Positions 16,675 through 26,647 of a stretch of DNA of 64,000 nucleotides are shown piece after piece. Both the position numbers and the translations under genes were made by a program. Source of the DNA: Gorillibacterium massiliense (lineage in GTDB: Bacteria; Bacillota; Bacilli; Paenibacillales; NBRC-103111). How positions within the stretch are numbered: position 1 is the first letter of the stretch; every line of letters starts with the position of its first letter. Below the pieces are notes generated by a model that did no database searches, was not told the DNA's origin, and saw only the letters and a program-made list of their open reading frames with translations. Location of the stretch: positions 1 to 64,000 of the forward strand of contig NZ_CBQR020000058.1 in the NCBI RefSeq assembly GCF_000455485.1. Reading direction: 5' to 3'.

Positions 16675-19257
16675 TTATGCGGTTGTTCGTTTTTTAAAAT
16701 CACTTAACCATATTTTTATATGCTCCATGTCATCTTGCAGTTCATCTGGTTCCGGTAGCATAATAGGGATTTCGTATGACTGTGAATGTTCATAAGCAGA
16801 GTATTTAGTCATGAAATCTTCAAAAAGCTTGCAATCCTCTACAGAGATGTACGCCAGCTTATGTAATTTGCCCATAGTGTTGACTGATCTTCTGAAACGT
16901 TGAACAACATCCCCAAGCAAATCGTTTTCAATAAAGCGTTCAATTAAAATTCTAAAGTCACTACATATACCTTTAGCTATTAGATCGTATTCTGTTCTTC
17001 CTTGTTCGAGGAGAACCTTACGGGCTCGAGTGAGTCTGTCATTCAAAAGCAGATTTAACGCCTTTTCCGGTTTCTTAGCAAATACAGGCGTATCCCCAGG
17101 TTCACCAGTTCCCCAAGATTCCGCCCTAAGCCATGTAACATTGCAATCTATACCTAATTCATTAGCTGCATCTTCGAGAAGAGTTAGGAAAGAGAGACGA
17201 TGAGTAAATACGATCACTTGTCTGGATAAGCTCAACCTAGCAATTCTTTTAACTGTTGCTTCCTCAAAAAGTTGATCCAATGACGATATTGGGTCGTCGA
17301 AAATAAAAGGAGTATTATTCGAACCAACTTCAACATCAGCTAGAAATCCTGCGAGAGATACTATTCGGAATTCTCCTTCGCTCAATACTTCAGAAGTCCG
17401 AATATTTGCAGGACAATTTCTAAGCTTCACTTGATGATAAATATGTCCTCGTTCCGCCCTAGTTTTAGTCAATTCAACATTGATTCTAGAGCCACCTAGA
17501 TCTTGCAACTCCTTTTGAAATCTTTTTATATACTCGGTAGTTATTAGTTCGTTCGACAGTGAAGACTTCTTGGTAGATAAAGACTGTGTACTTGTCAGTA
17601 TAATAGCTGCTTTATACTTTGCTATTTTTTCAAGCATTTCTACGTTTTCGGTAATAACGGATTTATTCTGATGTAGCCATCTTCGAGTCTCGAGTTCAAT
17701 CACACTTTTCTTCAATTCATCTCTGTTCTCTGATTGAGCTGATTTTTCGTAGTCAGCAGCCTGTTGTTCTTTTGCTGCTGCTGTTTCATCAAAAAACTTT
17801 AACAAGTCAACTGGTGGTAAGTTTGCAAGCTGGTCTAGTGAAGTCGCGCCATTTAAGCGCTCACTTCTCTTTTTTAGGATAGCACAGAAGTCAATAATGG
17901 TTTGCTTTTCTTTATCTGATGTAATGCCTATTGAGTTAAAATGAAGTGCTAAAGTTTCGTCAGACGGTACTTCATTAATTGCTTTTAATAATGTGTTGTA
18001 ATGTGACTCTGCAGCTATTGCTTCTTTGTTTAAGGAATCTTTTACAAATGACTCAAAACTGCTTAGCCTTCCTTGTGCCTCTGGTGAAAGTGGTTGCTGA
18101 CAGAGTACACAATTTGAGCCAGTCTCAATGTATGGAAATAACTTTTCAGGATAAGCAAGTTGCTCTGAGTAAATCCTTGCTTGCTCCCAAAGCAATTTCC
18201 AACTTTCAGATCCTACACCATCAAGAGACAATCCTTCAAAGACGTTCCTAGCATCTTCTTCAGCAGCCTTTCTTTTAATCGAATAGTCCAAAAGGGCATT
18301 TATTACCTTATTGCACGATTCATCAGTAAGAGAGTCCCTAATCTTCGTAAGAATGCTTTGTAGTTTCTTTATATTTTGAGCAGTATTCCTAAACTGTTTC
18401 ATTTTTTCAATGGGGTCTGTCTCGGCCAGTTGCTGTCTCTTACTTCTAAGTGTGATTTCATCTGTCCCCACCCATGAACAGTTATCTTCTATTTCTTTAC
18501 TTGAAGTTGTATCCTTAATCTTCTTAAGCCATAGAATAGCTTTTGTGTTGGAACTGCCCTCTGGAGGAATAAGCTTTGACAATGTGATATTATCCATTTC
18601 CTTTTTGAGAGCTTGCCCTACTTTTAGACAGGCGTCTGTCAGTTGGCTGAAAAACAACAGTATCCACGGTTCGTAAGCGACTTCGTTTTCATCATTAACG
18701 TATACATTAGCACAATCTGTATCGTATAGCTGCAGAGTGCGTAGTTCATTGAGAGCCCCCTGATCCGGTGCCCAATTAATCTCATAGCTTGTACCATCTT
18801 TAATAATAACTAAAGAACAGTCTTGAGGCTGTTGTTCTTGAACGTAAACATTTCCCATTAGCTTTCCAATCTTCTTAGCTCCAGAAATATGCTTTAGTAA
18901 GCGTACATAGCTTGATTTGCCGGAACCATTTTGACCATACACAATCGAAAGTGGGCTTTGAAATTTCAAAGGATTCCTAGGACTAAGGGCACTTATGCCC
19001 CTGATACTTTTTATAGCATCAAGTCTTATATGTAATGAACTTTCCTTTGCAGATAGGCTACCTGCTGTTACACTTTGGGGCTTTATTTTAGTGTCAATCA
19101 GTTGAGCCTCAGTCTTACACAATAGCACTAACTCTCGATAGTTATCTTCTGTAAGTGTATTGTTATTTTGAATGAGAAGATACGCCGCATGCTGCAACCA
19201 ACGTGGTCGTTTTGAGAGCCATTGTTCCACTTCTACCAATATTTTCCGCATCCTCAA
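16675..19257 (-). CDS. AAA_13-type ATPase, RloC/PrrC-like candidate defence protein
   Basis: 860 aa. Walker A GQNGSGKSS is at 108-116 and an ABC/SMC-like signature LSEGEFR at 625-631. Walker B FIFDDPISSLD is at 651-661 and an H-loop FTHR at 684-687. Between the ATPase halves is a long helical region with a CVLC pair at 383-386, like the zinc hook of RloC and Rad50. The C-terminal about 130 residues are helical and contain R769-x3-E773 plus His at 799 and 824 (KYSAYEHSQ). This resembles the Arg-Glu-His layout of PrrC/RloC anticodon nucleases or other HEPN-like ends, but the catalytic reading is inference. The ATPase call is firm; the RNase role is not. The start ATG is preceded by AGGAGG (minus strand). 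Opposite in direction to its neighbours, it fits a stand-alone phage-defence cargo gene. Confidence 0.75.
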   Translation of the reverse strand: MRMRKILVEVEQWLSKRPRWLQHAAYLLIQNNNTLTEDNYRELVLLCKTEAQLIDTKIKPQSVTAGSLSAKESSLHIRLDAIKSIRGISALSPRNPLKFQSPLSIVYGQNGSGKSSYVRLLKHISGAKKIGKLMGNVYVQEQQPQDCSLVIIKDGTSYEINWAPDQGALNELRTLQLYDTDCANVYVNDENEVAYEPWILLFFSQLTDACLKVGQALKKEMDNITLSKLIPPEGSSNTKAILWLKKIKDTTSSKEIEDNCSWVGTDEITLRSKRQQLAETDPIEKMKQFRNTAQNIKKLQSILTKIRDSLTDESCNKVINALLDYSIKRKAAEEDARNVFEGLSLDGVGSESWKLLWEQARIYSEQLAYPEKLFPYIETGSNCVLCQQPLSPEAQGRLSSFESFVKDSLNKEAIAAESHYNTLLKAINEVPSDETLALHFNSIGITSDKEKQTIIDFCAILKKRSERLNGATSLDQLANLPPVDLLKFFDETAAAKEQQAADYEKSAQSENRDELKKSVIELETRRWLHQNKSVITENVEMLEKIAKYKAAIILTSTQSLSTKKSSLSNELITTEYIKRFQKELQDLGGSRINVELTKTRAERGHIYHQVKLRNCPANIRTSEVLSEGEFRIVSLAGFLADVEVGSNNTPFIFDDPISSLDQLFEEATVKRIARLSLSRQVIVFTHRLSFLTLLEDAANELGIDCNVTWLRAESWGTGEPGDTPVFAKKPEKALNLLLNDRLTRARKVLLEQGRTEYDLIAKGICSDFRILIERFIENDLLGDVVQRFRRSVNTMGKLHKLAYISVEDCKLFEDFMTKYSAYEHSQSYEIPIMLPEPDELQDDMEHIKIWLSDFKKRTTA

Positions 19258-19447
19258 TCCTCCTTTAATTACAATTCATAGAAGCATTTTACTATAGCTT
19301 CCTGCTGTTCGACAGAGAATTTTGTATAATCTGGAGTTGGGAAATCACTTGAGAATACTTGCTTGCCCTGTACTAATGCTATCAACAAGCAAACTGTTCT
19401 CGGGGGGACTTTGAGTTTTCATGGGAATAATGGTGGGGGTATTTTTT

Positions 19448-19600
19448 ATGGATATATCAGAACATCAGAACATGCTAAGACAAGCTTACAACATAACGGA
19501 TTTGAATCTACCTCGGACAGCCTTCTACGATGAGACGAATAACACCAGAAAGTTCAGTCTATCGCAGGGTTTAATAGGTAATGTTCATTATGAACTGTAA
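19448..19600 (+). CDS. Possible 50-aa protein
   Basis: Frame from ATG 19448: MDISEHQNMLRQAYNITDL, then NLPRTAFYDETNN, ending in IGNVHYEL. GGTGGGGG lies about 8 nt upstream. A terminator follows directly. No family recognised; could be a small cargo gene or a fragment. The rest of 19258-19698 shows nothing else. Confidence 0.35.
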   Translation: MDISEHQNMLRQAYNITDLNLPRTAFYDETNNTRKFSLSQGLIGNVHYEL

Positions 19601-19604
19601 ACAG

Positions 19605-19627
19605 GCACCCACTCGAGTGCTTTTTTA
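19605..19627 (+). terminator. Terminator-like hairpin
   Basis: GCACCC, loop ACTC, GAGTGC (one mismatch), then TTTTTT. Confidence 0.6.
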
Positions 19628-19698
19628 ATTCTTTCATACTGAATAAATATCCGAAAACGGATAATACTGCTACTACTAAACAAAAAGGAAGTGATATT

Positions 19699-20055
19699 AT
19701 GAACAACGAAGCGATATCCTTGGGGCTTGCTAATGTAACGGGTAGCGGGATTTTCTTTAAGGGTCTTTATTATTCAACGGCAGAAGCAATTAAAGGTAGA
19801 TGGTTCGAACACGCTGGTTGGATCGGGGGATGGCCGGTAATTGTGGCTTATGATCCTAAGAATATGAACTCAATTTTCATTGTAAACGAGAAGAATCATT
19901 CGCTTACGAAGTGCAATTCTATCAATCCGCACAGCGAGTATGGCGAAAAGCTGGAAAAATACTTTAAGAGTATTCAAATGCTAAAAATGAAGCATTTTGC
20001 TCGGCGTAAACGAAAGATGCCGAATAGCCGAGGTCGCCACAATGACTTAACTTAA
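19699..20055 (+). pseudogene. TnsB/TniA C-terminal fragment (second Tn7-like element relic)
   Basis: 118 aa frame. Residues 8-70 match the Mu-transposase C-terminal beta-barrel style seen in TnsB/TniA proteins: ANVTGSGIFFKGLYYSTAEA, then WPVIVAYDPKNMNSIFIVNE. The catalytic DDE core is absent, so this is only the tail of a transposase about 700 aa long. It is not copied from the intact TnsB nearby, whose own C-terminus reads differently, so it comes from another element. AAAGGAAG precedes the ATG, which may be coincidental. Confidence 0.65.
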
Positions 20056-20056
20056 A

Positions 20057-20343
20057 ATGTGTGAACTTATCGAGGAATTACAAAGAAGCATCAGAAATGA
20101 CAAACAAACATTGAGCAGGTATAAGGAGCGAAAGGACCCTCCGTATGTTAATGCCACTAACCGGTATTATCTTTGTTCAATCACCCAAAAGACTATCGAG
20201 GTCTGGGAGATGTCTCGAAACTCTAGAGATATACTATCGTCAGCGTGAAAATGTGGATTTTGCCCAAAAGAGCAAATCGTTTGAGAGCAGGATACAGATG
20301 GAGATCAACCGGTTTCCAGGATACCTCACTCCGCAAACTTAAT
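20057..20343 (+). other. Decayed coding traces after the transposase fragment
   Basis: Two short overlapping frames (20057-20248, starting MCELIEELQRSIRNDKQTLS; and 20145-20342, ending FPGYLTPQT) look like pieces of one or more frame-shifted proteins. The first could be the coiled end of the TnsB relic in another frame. No function assigned. Confidence 0.3.
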
Positions 20344-20485
20344 CTGAGATCATACTTTATATGAAACAGCTAGAGTGAAAAAATTGAGCAACAAGAGAGG
20401 AATAAACACTAAAAGTGATTGAAAGATATGCAGTTAGGGTAAATACCCTTAATAATTAATTTCCGGAATTTGAGACATATCATCC

Positions 20486-20521
20486 AGGACGACTCGCAGG
20501 GATTAGACGGGCCGTCCTTTC
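20486..20521 (+). terminator. Hairpin just upstream of tnsA
   Basis: AGGACG pairs with CGTCCT across about 21 nt, with TTTCTG after. The tnsA ribosome binding site (TTAGGAGG) starts a few bases later. It may end relic transcription or attenuate the tns operon. Confidence 0.4.
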
Positions 20522-20536
20522 TGTTAGGAGGATAAA

Positions 20537-21370
20537 ATGAGAACTTCCCTTGAAAAGCGAATAGCCCGCTGGGTTAAAGAGGGTCGGGGTAGGGGAACTG
20601 GAGAAGGGTATAAACCCTGGTTGACAGCAAAAGGTGTACCATCGAAAGGGAAGACACATCGACCAAAAGGTATCAAGACAGCTCGGGAGCATTTGTTTTT
20701 ATCAGACTGGGAGTATTTTTATTTTCTCCTCGTTGATTGGTCTCGACTAGTCGTTGATATCCGTGAGCAATTCCCTTTACTCGATGAATCGGGCCTTGAT
20801 ATTTCAGAAACAGTTTCAATTGCAAAAGAGCTCGGAGTGGACCACCCAATCGATCCACCAGGAAATGAACTGAAGGTTATAACCACAGACTTCCTAATAG
20901 ATTTGCACCACGAACAGTTTGCGGTTTCCTTTAAGAAAAACGACTCAATCACTATAAGAGAAGTTGAAAAAATGGAGATTGAGCGAATGTATTGGGCTCG
21001 GAGAGGAGTTAGGTGGGAACTTGTAACAGAGAAGGATATCCCACTTGTGTATGTAAAGAACATTGAATACGTCCACTCCACTTATTATTTCGAGGATTAC
21101 CACATTCCCCTAACTATTGTTGAGAAAGCAAAGCGAATTATGGAGCCACTCTTTCTTAAAAGAGAGAAAAAAATAACCGACATCACAAATTTTTGTGATG
21201 ATCGATTGGGACTACAGCCTGGGGAAAGTCTTGCAATCGTCAGATACTGCATTGTTACTAAACAGTGGAATATCAACATGGAGGAGTTAATTGAGACCAA
21301 TCAACCACTTGCGCTTATAGGGATCACTATGCCCAATGAGAAGGGAGGTTTGGGTCAGATTGCAAACTGA
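20537..21370 (+). CDS. tnsA: TnsA-like transposition endonuclease
   Basis: 277 aa (Tn7 TnsA is 273). It cuts the 5' ends of the element so that, with TnsB, excision is complete. The restriction-enzyme-like N-terminal domain has E59 (LSDWEYFYFLL), D118 (ITTDFLID) and K133 (AVSFKK), matching Tn7 E63, D114 and K132; the usual QxK is SxK here. The N-terminal HRPKGIKTAREHLFLS block is typical. The C-terminal part (about 170-277) is the winged-helix region that contacts TnsC in Tn7. GTTAGGAGG precedes ATG. It overlaps the start of tnsB, the first gene of a tnsABC(D) operon. Confidence 0.92.
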   Translation: MRTSLEKRIARWVKEGRGRGTGEGYKPWLTAKGVPSKGKTHRPKGIKTAREHLFLSDWEYFYFLLVDWSRLVVDIREQFPLLDESGLDISETVSIAKELGVDHPIDPPGNELKVITTDFLIDLHHEQFAVSFKKNDSITIREVEKMEIERMYWARRGVRWELVTEKDIPLVYVKNIEYVHSTYYFEDYHIPLTIVEKAKRIMEPLFLKREKKITDITNFCDDRLGLQPGESLAIVRYCIVTKQWNINMEELIETNQPLALIGITMPNEKGGLGQIAN

Positions 21371-23564
21371 ACTCTATGTGAACAGTATTCTTGAGGTATG
21401 GCAAACAGATAAGGATTACAGTAAGGAAGACGTGCAGCCGACGTTACACCGCGTGCTTTGGCTAAACCGTCATCTAGTGGTCACAATCGATATCCATGAC
21501 AAAAATGCTCAACCTGAAGTTGTTAATCGAGCGGAGATAGAAAACCAGATTGAATCTCTGGATATACAAATCACCTCATATGTCATTCCTCGACTATCTC
21601 TACCCGATCATAGTCTGAACAAGAAAGAGATCCAAATAAGAGATAAAGTTTGGGGTTACCTGGAGCCGGCTGTTACCGGAAATCATGTTCCAGATATCTA
21701 TAAAAAGCGGCTAAGAGGCATCATTATCGAAGAGATTCACGAGCGGTTTAAGGTCTCAAAGACATTAATACGAAACAACATTCGTAAGTACTGGCAGAGG
21801 GGGATGGTAATTAATGCATTGCTCCCTGACTATCCGAATTGCGGCAATAAAGGGCAGGAGCGGTCTGGATTAGGAAAGAAACTCGGATGTCCGAATAACG
21901 AAAGTAAAGATGACCCCGAACTCATCGGAATAAATGTTACGGAAGAAATAAGGAAAAACTTCCGAAAGGCAATTGACCTTTGGTACAAAAAACGGGAGAA
22001 GCGTAGTCTTTTTGATGTGTATGAACTCATGTTGGGGAAATTTTATAAAGCGCACATTGACGAAGAAGATGGAATCACATTGTTACCCGAGCATGAAAGG
22101 CCTACATTTCGTCAGTTTTATTATTGGTATAGCAAAGAGAGAAACCTAGTTGAAGAATTATCTAAGCGAGTGGGAACGCGGAGGGTGAATCTGAAACATC
22201 GTGCAATCGATGGTAATTTTGATAAAGCGTCCTTTGGCCCAGGCTCTATATATCAAATCGATGCCACTATCGGGAATATCTATCTGGTCAATCGAAAAAA
22301 TCGTGATTGGCTAATCGGACGGCCTGTTATTTACTTTGTTATTGATGTATTTAGCAGACTAATTGTAGGCTTATACGTTGGTTTGGAGGGACCAAGCTGG
22401 ATAGGAGCTGCACTCGCACTCGAGAATGCCGCCTCAGATAAGGTTGAGTATTGCAAGCATTTTGGCATAGATATTACGAAAGAAGAATGGCCCTCCTTCG
22501 GTTTACCGGAGCAATTAACGACTGACCGCGGTGAGTATGTCGGCAATAAGCCCGCACATCTTATTAAGACACTTAATGTAAAAGTCGAGCATCTCCCACC
22601 TTTTCGGGCAGATTGGAAACCTTTTGTCGAGAAAGCTTTTGATCTGAGTGATGATTTGTATGTCAAATGGACGCCAGGTGGTATATTAGAACGAATGAAG
22701 GAGCGCGGCGATTACGACACAAAAGATGATCGTGCCTTGGATATTCACGAGTTTGAGACCATTCTGATCGAGTGTGTCAGATACCATAACAAACACTACA
22801 TGCAGAGTTACCGTAGAAATGATGCCATGATTGAAGATGACGTGACCCCAACACCTGTAGATTTGTGGCACTGGGGTAGAAAGAATAGCCTCGGCACATT
22901 GAGGTATGTAAGCAAGGATCAACTCCGTATGAATCTGCTTCCTTCCAGGAGGGCTCGATTCACAGCCGGTGGTATCAGATTTAATAAAGATCTCTATACA
23001 TGTGTTACAGCCGAAGATGAAAGTTGGCGTTTTCGCGCTCGCAATGGTGAGAAGTTTAATGTGGAGTATAGCTTTGATCCAAGAGATACATCACGTCTAT
23101 TCTTGAGACACCCTGATGGTCAATTTGAAGAATGCTTCAAGCTTGAGGAGCAGCATAGCAAGCACATACAGAGCAGTAGAGTTTTCCGGTGGGAAGAGGA
23201 GCTTGATGTCGTTGCGTATGAAGCTCGACAAGCGAAAAAGGGAAGGTCGAAGAACACGGAAGCAAAACTCAGAATGATTGATAAAAACAATAAAACAATT
23301 GAACAAGCGAAGAGGAAAACGGCGGCTGAAACCCAAGATCAGGCAAGGCGGACCCGGCCAGAGGATGTCCGTGAACACCGTGCAATTAGTAAAGAGGAAG
23401 AACGCGAGGAGAGAGCGTGGAGACTTGAGAAGGATGAACCGTCAGGGTCAAACAAAAGTGAGAAGGTTGTGTATCTAGCTGACAGAAAGTCTGATAAATA
23501 TGTACCGCGAGCTGACCATACAGATTCAATACTTAGAGCAATGGAAGAAGATGATGATGAATGA
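21336..23564 (+). CDS. tnsB: TnsB-like DDE transposase
   Basis: 742 aa (Tn7 TnsB is 702). It binds the element ends and joins 3' ends to the target. The rve/RNase H core has D309 (YQIDATIG), D397 (TTDRGEYVG) and E432 (WKPFVEKAF), a complete DDE triad with 87 and 34 residues between. N-terminal helix-turn-helix parts (ISRF-like ERFKVSKTLIRNNIRKYW near 136-153) precede it. The Mu C-terminal beta-barrel follows at about 540-620 (RARFTAGGIRFNKDLYTCV). The tail from about 640 is highly charged and probably contacts TnsC. ATG 21336 overlaps tnsA by 35 nt; TTG 21360, 11 nt after GGGAGG, is a good alternative start. Confidence 0.93.
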   Translation: MRREVWVRLQTELYVNSILEVWQTDKDYSKEDVQPTLHRVLWLNRHLVVTIDIHDKNAQPEVVNRAEIENQIESLDIQITSYVIPRLSLPDHSLNKKEIQIRDKVWGYLEPAVTGNHVPDIYKKRLRGIIIEEIHERFKVSKTLIRNNIRKYWQRGMVINALLPDYPNCGNKGQERSGLGKKLGCPNNESKDDPELIGINVTEEIRKNFRKAIDLWYKKREKRSLFDVYELMLGKFYKAHIDEEDGITLLPEHERPTFRQFYYWYSKERNLVEELSKRVGTRRVNLKHRAIDGNFDKASFGPGSIYQIDATIGNIYLVNRKNRDWLIGRPVIYFVIDVFSRLIVGLYVGLEGPSWIGAALALENAASDKVEYCKHFGIDITKEEWPSFGLPEQLTTDRGEYVGNKPAHLIKTLNVKVEHLPPFRADWKPFVEKAFDLSDDLYVKWTPGGILERMKERGDYDTKDDRALDIHEFETILIECVRYHNKHYMQSYRRNDAMIEDDVTPTPVDLWHWGRKNSLGTLRYVSKDQLRMNLLPSRRARFTAGGIRFNKDLYTCVTAEDESWRFRARNGEKFNVEYSFDPRDTSRLFLRHPDGQFEECFKLEEQHSKHIQSSRVFRWEEELDVVAYEARQAKKGRSKNTEAKLRMIDKNNKTIEQAKRKTAAETQDQARRTRPEDVREHRAISKEEEREERAWRLEKDEPSGSNKSEKVVYLADRKSDKYVPRADHTDSILRAMEEDDDE

Positions 23565-25222
23565 ATGCTCGGAAACCTCTCCGGGGCAGAATTGAGTTCG
23601 CAGCTTACAAAAAAACCGGGATTCAGGAGTATGATGACCACCCCTTGATTGAAGCTTTGCCTGAGATACTAGACTTGCAAGAGACAGCCAAGAAAGTTAA
23701 GCTGGTTAAAAAATTTGATCCAGGAGAGCGTGAACTATCCCCCGGCAAACGGAAGCACTGTGTTGAGCGACTATCTTCCTTTATAGTTCCGTTAAATAAA
23801 CATCTTGAGGTTGAAGAAAAGTTGTCGATCTTAATTCGGAAAGGGTACCTTTCCAGAAATATTGCTAATGGCGATCACACGAGACGAGTGCGTAATTGCA
23901 TGATGAGATTCGAGCGTCCTGATATTGCTGACCTTGAGAAAGAGAAGTATAACATTCCGTCACCAACCGCTTCGGGACTCGGTATCATCGGTATATCCGG
24001 GGCTGGAAAGTCTACAGGTATATCGAGGATACTGAACCTTTACCCCCAAGTGATCGTACATACTGAATATAAAGTAAAACAACTAGTATGGCTTAAAATT
24101 GATTGTCCGGTATCCGGAACGATAAAACAGCTATGTTTAAACTTCATACATGAGATCTCCGAACTGGTGGGAGAAGTGGAATACAATACATATATGGGTT
24201 ATAAAACGGATGAGTTGATCCGGATCATGTCCTCACTCGCACTTAAACATCACTTAGGTGTTCTTGTAATCGACGAAATTCAATACCTTTACGAGGTTAG
24301 ATCCGGTGGGGCTGCATTGATGCTTAATTTCTTCAACACACTAACCAACACAATTGGAGTTCCGATTGTCCTAATCGGGACTCCAAAGGCCCGTCATTTG
24401 TTTACCAGAGAGTTCCGGAATATAAAGAGAATTACGGATCAAGGAAGCGTAGACTGGGACCGTCTTCAGCAAGAGAGTAACGATTGGTGTACACTAGTCA
24501 AGTATATCTGGAAATATCAATGGACTAAAGAATATGTAGAATGCACGGCTGCCATAGAAAAAGCACTATATTATGAGTCGCAGGGTATTCCGGATTTGGT
24601 CATTAAGATATTCAAAGAAGCGCAGAAAAGAGCAATAGGATCAGATGATGAACGGCTGACAGAGGAAATTATTCATTCGGTTGCACAGGACCAGTTTAGG
24701 CTTCTACAGCCGGCTCTTGATGCACTTCGAAGCGGAAAGAAAGAGAAGATGCACAAGTACTTGGATATTTTCATGAGCTTCGAGCCTGAGAAAATGATTA
24801 ATAATGAAGATAAGGAGCTATTCTCAAAAGAGTACGGAATTGAATTAGACGAGGCACTAATTGAACAGAAGGATGAGCAATCCTTTACCGAAGTCGTGTA
24901 TTGGATAATGGACATGGGGTACGCAGAGGATCAGGCGAAAGAGGTTGCCTTAGAAGCACGTGCAGACGATATATCAGTATGGAAAAGGGCAGCGTACATG
25001 AAGGCAATGAACAAATACGATAATGATCAAGCCAGCATCTCTTCAAATCGGTCCACTCCTAAGGAATCTAAAGGAAAGAAGTCTAACAGTTCCAGTAATA
25101 AAAAAGCAACTGGATTGATGGCTGTAATCGACCGTAAGGTAAAATCAAAAAACACTTCATTTCATTCGCTGATTAAACAAGCTGGATACGTTCAGGATGT
25201 CAGAAGTAGATTGGGGCTATAG
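23561..25222 (+). CDS. tnsC: TnsC-like AAA+ target-selection ATPase
   Basis: 553 aa, identical in size class to Tn7 TnsC (555). It links the target-site protein (TnsD) to the TnsAB transposase and gives target immunity. Walker A GISGAGKST is at 144-152 and Walker B VLVIDEIQ at 234-241, followed by a sensor region IGVPIVLIGTPKAR. The N-terminal 120 residues and the basic C-terminal tail (SKGKKSNSSSNKK) correspond to the TnsD- and TnsA/B-contact ends in Tn7. It overlaps tnsB by 4 nt (ATGA), showing tight translational coupling. Confidence 0.93.
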   Translation: MNARKPLRGRIEFAAYKKTGIQEYDDHPLIEALPEILDLQETAKKVKLVKKFDPGERELSPGKRKHCVERLSSFIVPLNKHLEVEEKLSILIRKGYLSRNIANGDHTRRVRNCMMRFERPDIADLEKEKYNIPSPTASGLGIIGISGAGKSTGISRILNLYPQVIVHTEYKVKQLVWLKIDCPVSGTIKQLCLNFIHEISELVGEVEYNTYMGYKTDELIRIMSSLALKHHLGVLVIDEIQYLYEVRSGGAALMLNFFNTLTNTIGVPIVLIGTPKARHLFTREFRNIKRITDQGSVDWDRLQQESNDWCTLVKYIWKYQWTKEYVECTAAIEKALYYESQGIPDLVIKIFKEAQKRAIGSDDERLTEEIIHSVAQDQFRLLQPALDALRSGKKEKMHKYLDIFMSFEPEKMINNEDKELFSKEYGIELDEALIEQKDEQSFTEVVYWIMDMGYAEDQAKEVALEARADDISVWKRAAYMKAMNKYDNDQASISSNRSTPKESKGKKSNSSSNKKATGLMAVIDRKVKSKNTSFHSLIKQAGYVQDVRSRLGL

Positions 25223-25228
25223 TGATCA

Positions 25229-26611
25229 ATGGAAATATACCAGGATGAGATTTTGGTTAGTGCCCTCGCGAGAAGAGCAAATACCGGAGACAAGCGAATA
25301 AAGCCATCGATTAGACGATTGTTTGGGTTTGGCCACAAGAAGGCTTCTGTGGATTTACCATCCTCGATTGGGATGCTTACCGCGAATAAGGTTTTTACCA
25401 TGTCGAATGAACAGCTTATCCAAGATCACACAATATATCCGTTGTTTCATCCTTTTATAAGTGAGGCTCAAGCGACAAAGGTCTTTACTGCTATGATCAA
25501 TGGTCGGGGAAGTGGTATTCATCTTACAGCAGGGATTATGGCTAGTGTGGTCAGACACAAACAGAACCTAAAGCTATGTCCAGGTTGTGTGTATGATGAT
25601 TACACAGACTACGGTGAACCGTATTGGCACATAAATCATCAACTGCCAGGGATGCTGGTATGCTCTAAACATTTCGACAAGCTTATCTCATATTGTAGTG
25701 TTTGCGGAGTGGAGCTTACTGTACATAATGAATCCAGTCTCCCATTGTGCCCTTCTCATTGTCGATATGGACATGATCTTGCAGGGCAAGCCGTGAAGAT
25801 GCATGACGATAAAGCTCAATTATTATCATGTGGCATTACGCGGGTATATGAACTCGGAAGAAGTGGCGCCTTAAACCACCGGAATTTTCACCAGGTATTT
25901 CAACATCGGCTTATACAACTAGGACTGTGTTCATCGAAGGGTAGAGTGGAGCAGGCTCAAGTTTTTCAAATGTTCAATCGGTTCTATTCATCGGAATTGC
26001 TCAGTTCAATAGGTGTACCCTCACCCATTGGGGTTGAATCATGGCTGGTATGCATCCTGCGTGTGCCGCGGCGCTCGTTTCATCCTCTACTTCATATATT
26101 AGTGATACTCTGCCTGTGGCAGGATGTTGACCGATTTATGGATGACTACACAAACGTCAAAGAGCGCAATACTTCTATGTACAAAAGGTGTTCGCCAGTA
26201 CAAAGACGTACTGGAAGGTCCGGTGGAAATCGTGTGGATTGGGGGAAAAGGGACAAAAATATAGCTCGAAGTATAAATAATGCAATCTTAGAACTCCGTT
26301 CATCACTAGAAAAGCCTGATCGATTAACAGTTTTAAAAATAGGCAAGCGTATCAATCAATTAGCATTATTGGAGAGGCACTTGGACAAAATGCCTCTGAG
26401 TAAGGCAATTTTGGACATGAACATTGAATCAATAGAACAAAATCAGATCAGAAAGATTGAATGGGCAATTAACACTTTAATCTTGGATGGTCATGTACCT
26501 GTTAGGTGGAGAGTGCTTAGAAAAGCGGGAATTAGGGTCTTGGCATCAATAGAGATCGATACGTATGTGGATAGTAAAATTAATGAAGCTACCGTTAAGA
26601 TTGTAGCATAA
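25229..26611 (+). CDS. tnsD: TnsD/TniQ-family target selector, short form
   Basis: 460 aa. TniQ-type N-terminus (YQDEILVSALARRANTGDKR) and a zinc knuckle CPGC at 117-120 with CSKH at 145-148 and C156/C159 (CSVC). The segment YGEPYWHINHQLPGMLVC is the family signature. A second Cys/His group is at 174-182. The C-terminal half is shorter than Tn7 TnsD (508 aa) and has no obvious repeats. Such proteins choose the insertion site by binding DNA and recruiting TnsC. It lies 6 nt after tnsC and is probably translated with it. Confidence 0.88.
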   Translation: MEIYQDEILVSALARRANTGDKRIKPSIRRLFGFGHKKASVDLPSSIGMLTANKVFTMSNEQLIQDHTIYPLFHPFISEAQATKVFTAMINGRGSGIHLTAGIMASVVRHKQNLKLCPGCVYDDYTDYGEPYWHINHQLPGMLVCSKHFDKLISYCSVCGVELTVHNESSLPLCPSHCRYGHDLAGQAVKMHDDKAQLLSCGITRVYELGRSGALNHRNFHQVFQHRLIQLGLCSSKGRVEQAQVFQMFNRFYSSELLSSIGVPSPIGVESWLVCILRVPRRSFHPLLHILVILCLWQDVDRFMDDYTNVKERNTSMYKRCSPVQRRTGRSGGNRVDWGKRDKNIARSINNAILELRSSLEKPDRLTVLKIGKRINQLALLERHLDKMPLSKAILDMNIESIEQNQIRKIEWAINTLILDGHVPVRWRVLRKAGIRVLASIEIDTYVDSKINEATVKIVA

Positions 26612-26647
26612 CCTTTCAATATTCAAAGCTGAGGGTGTGGTATGTGA

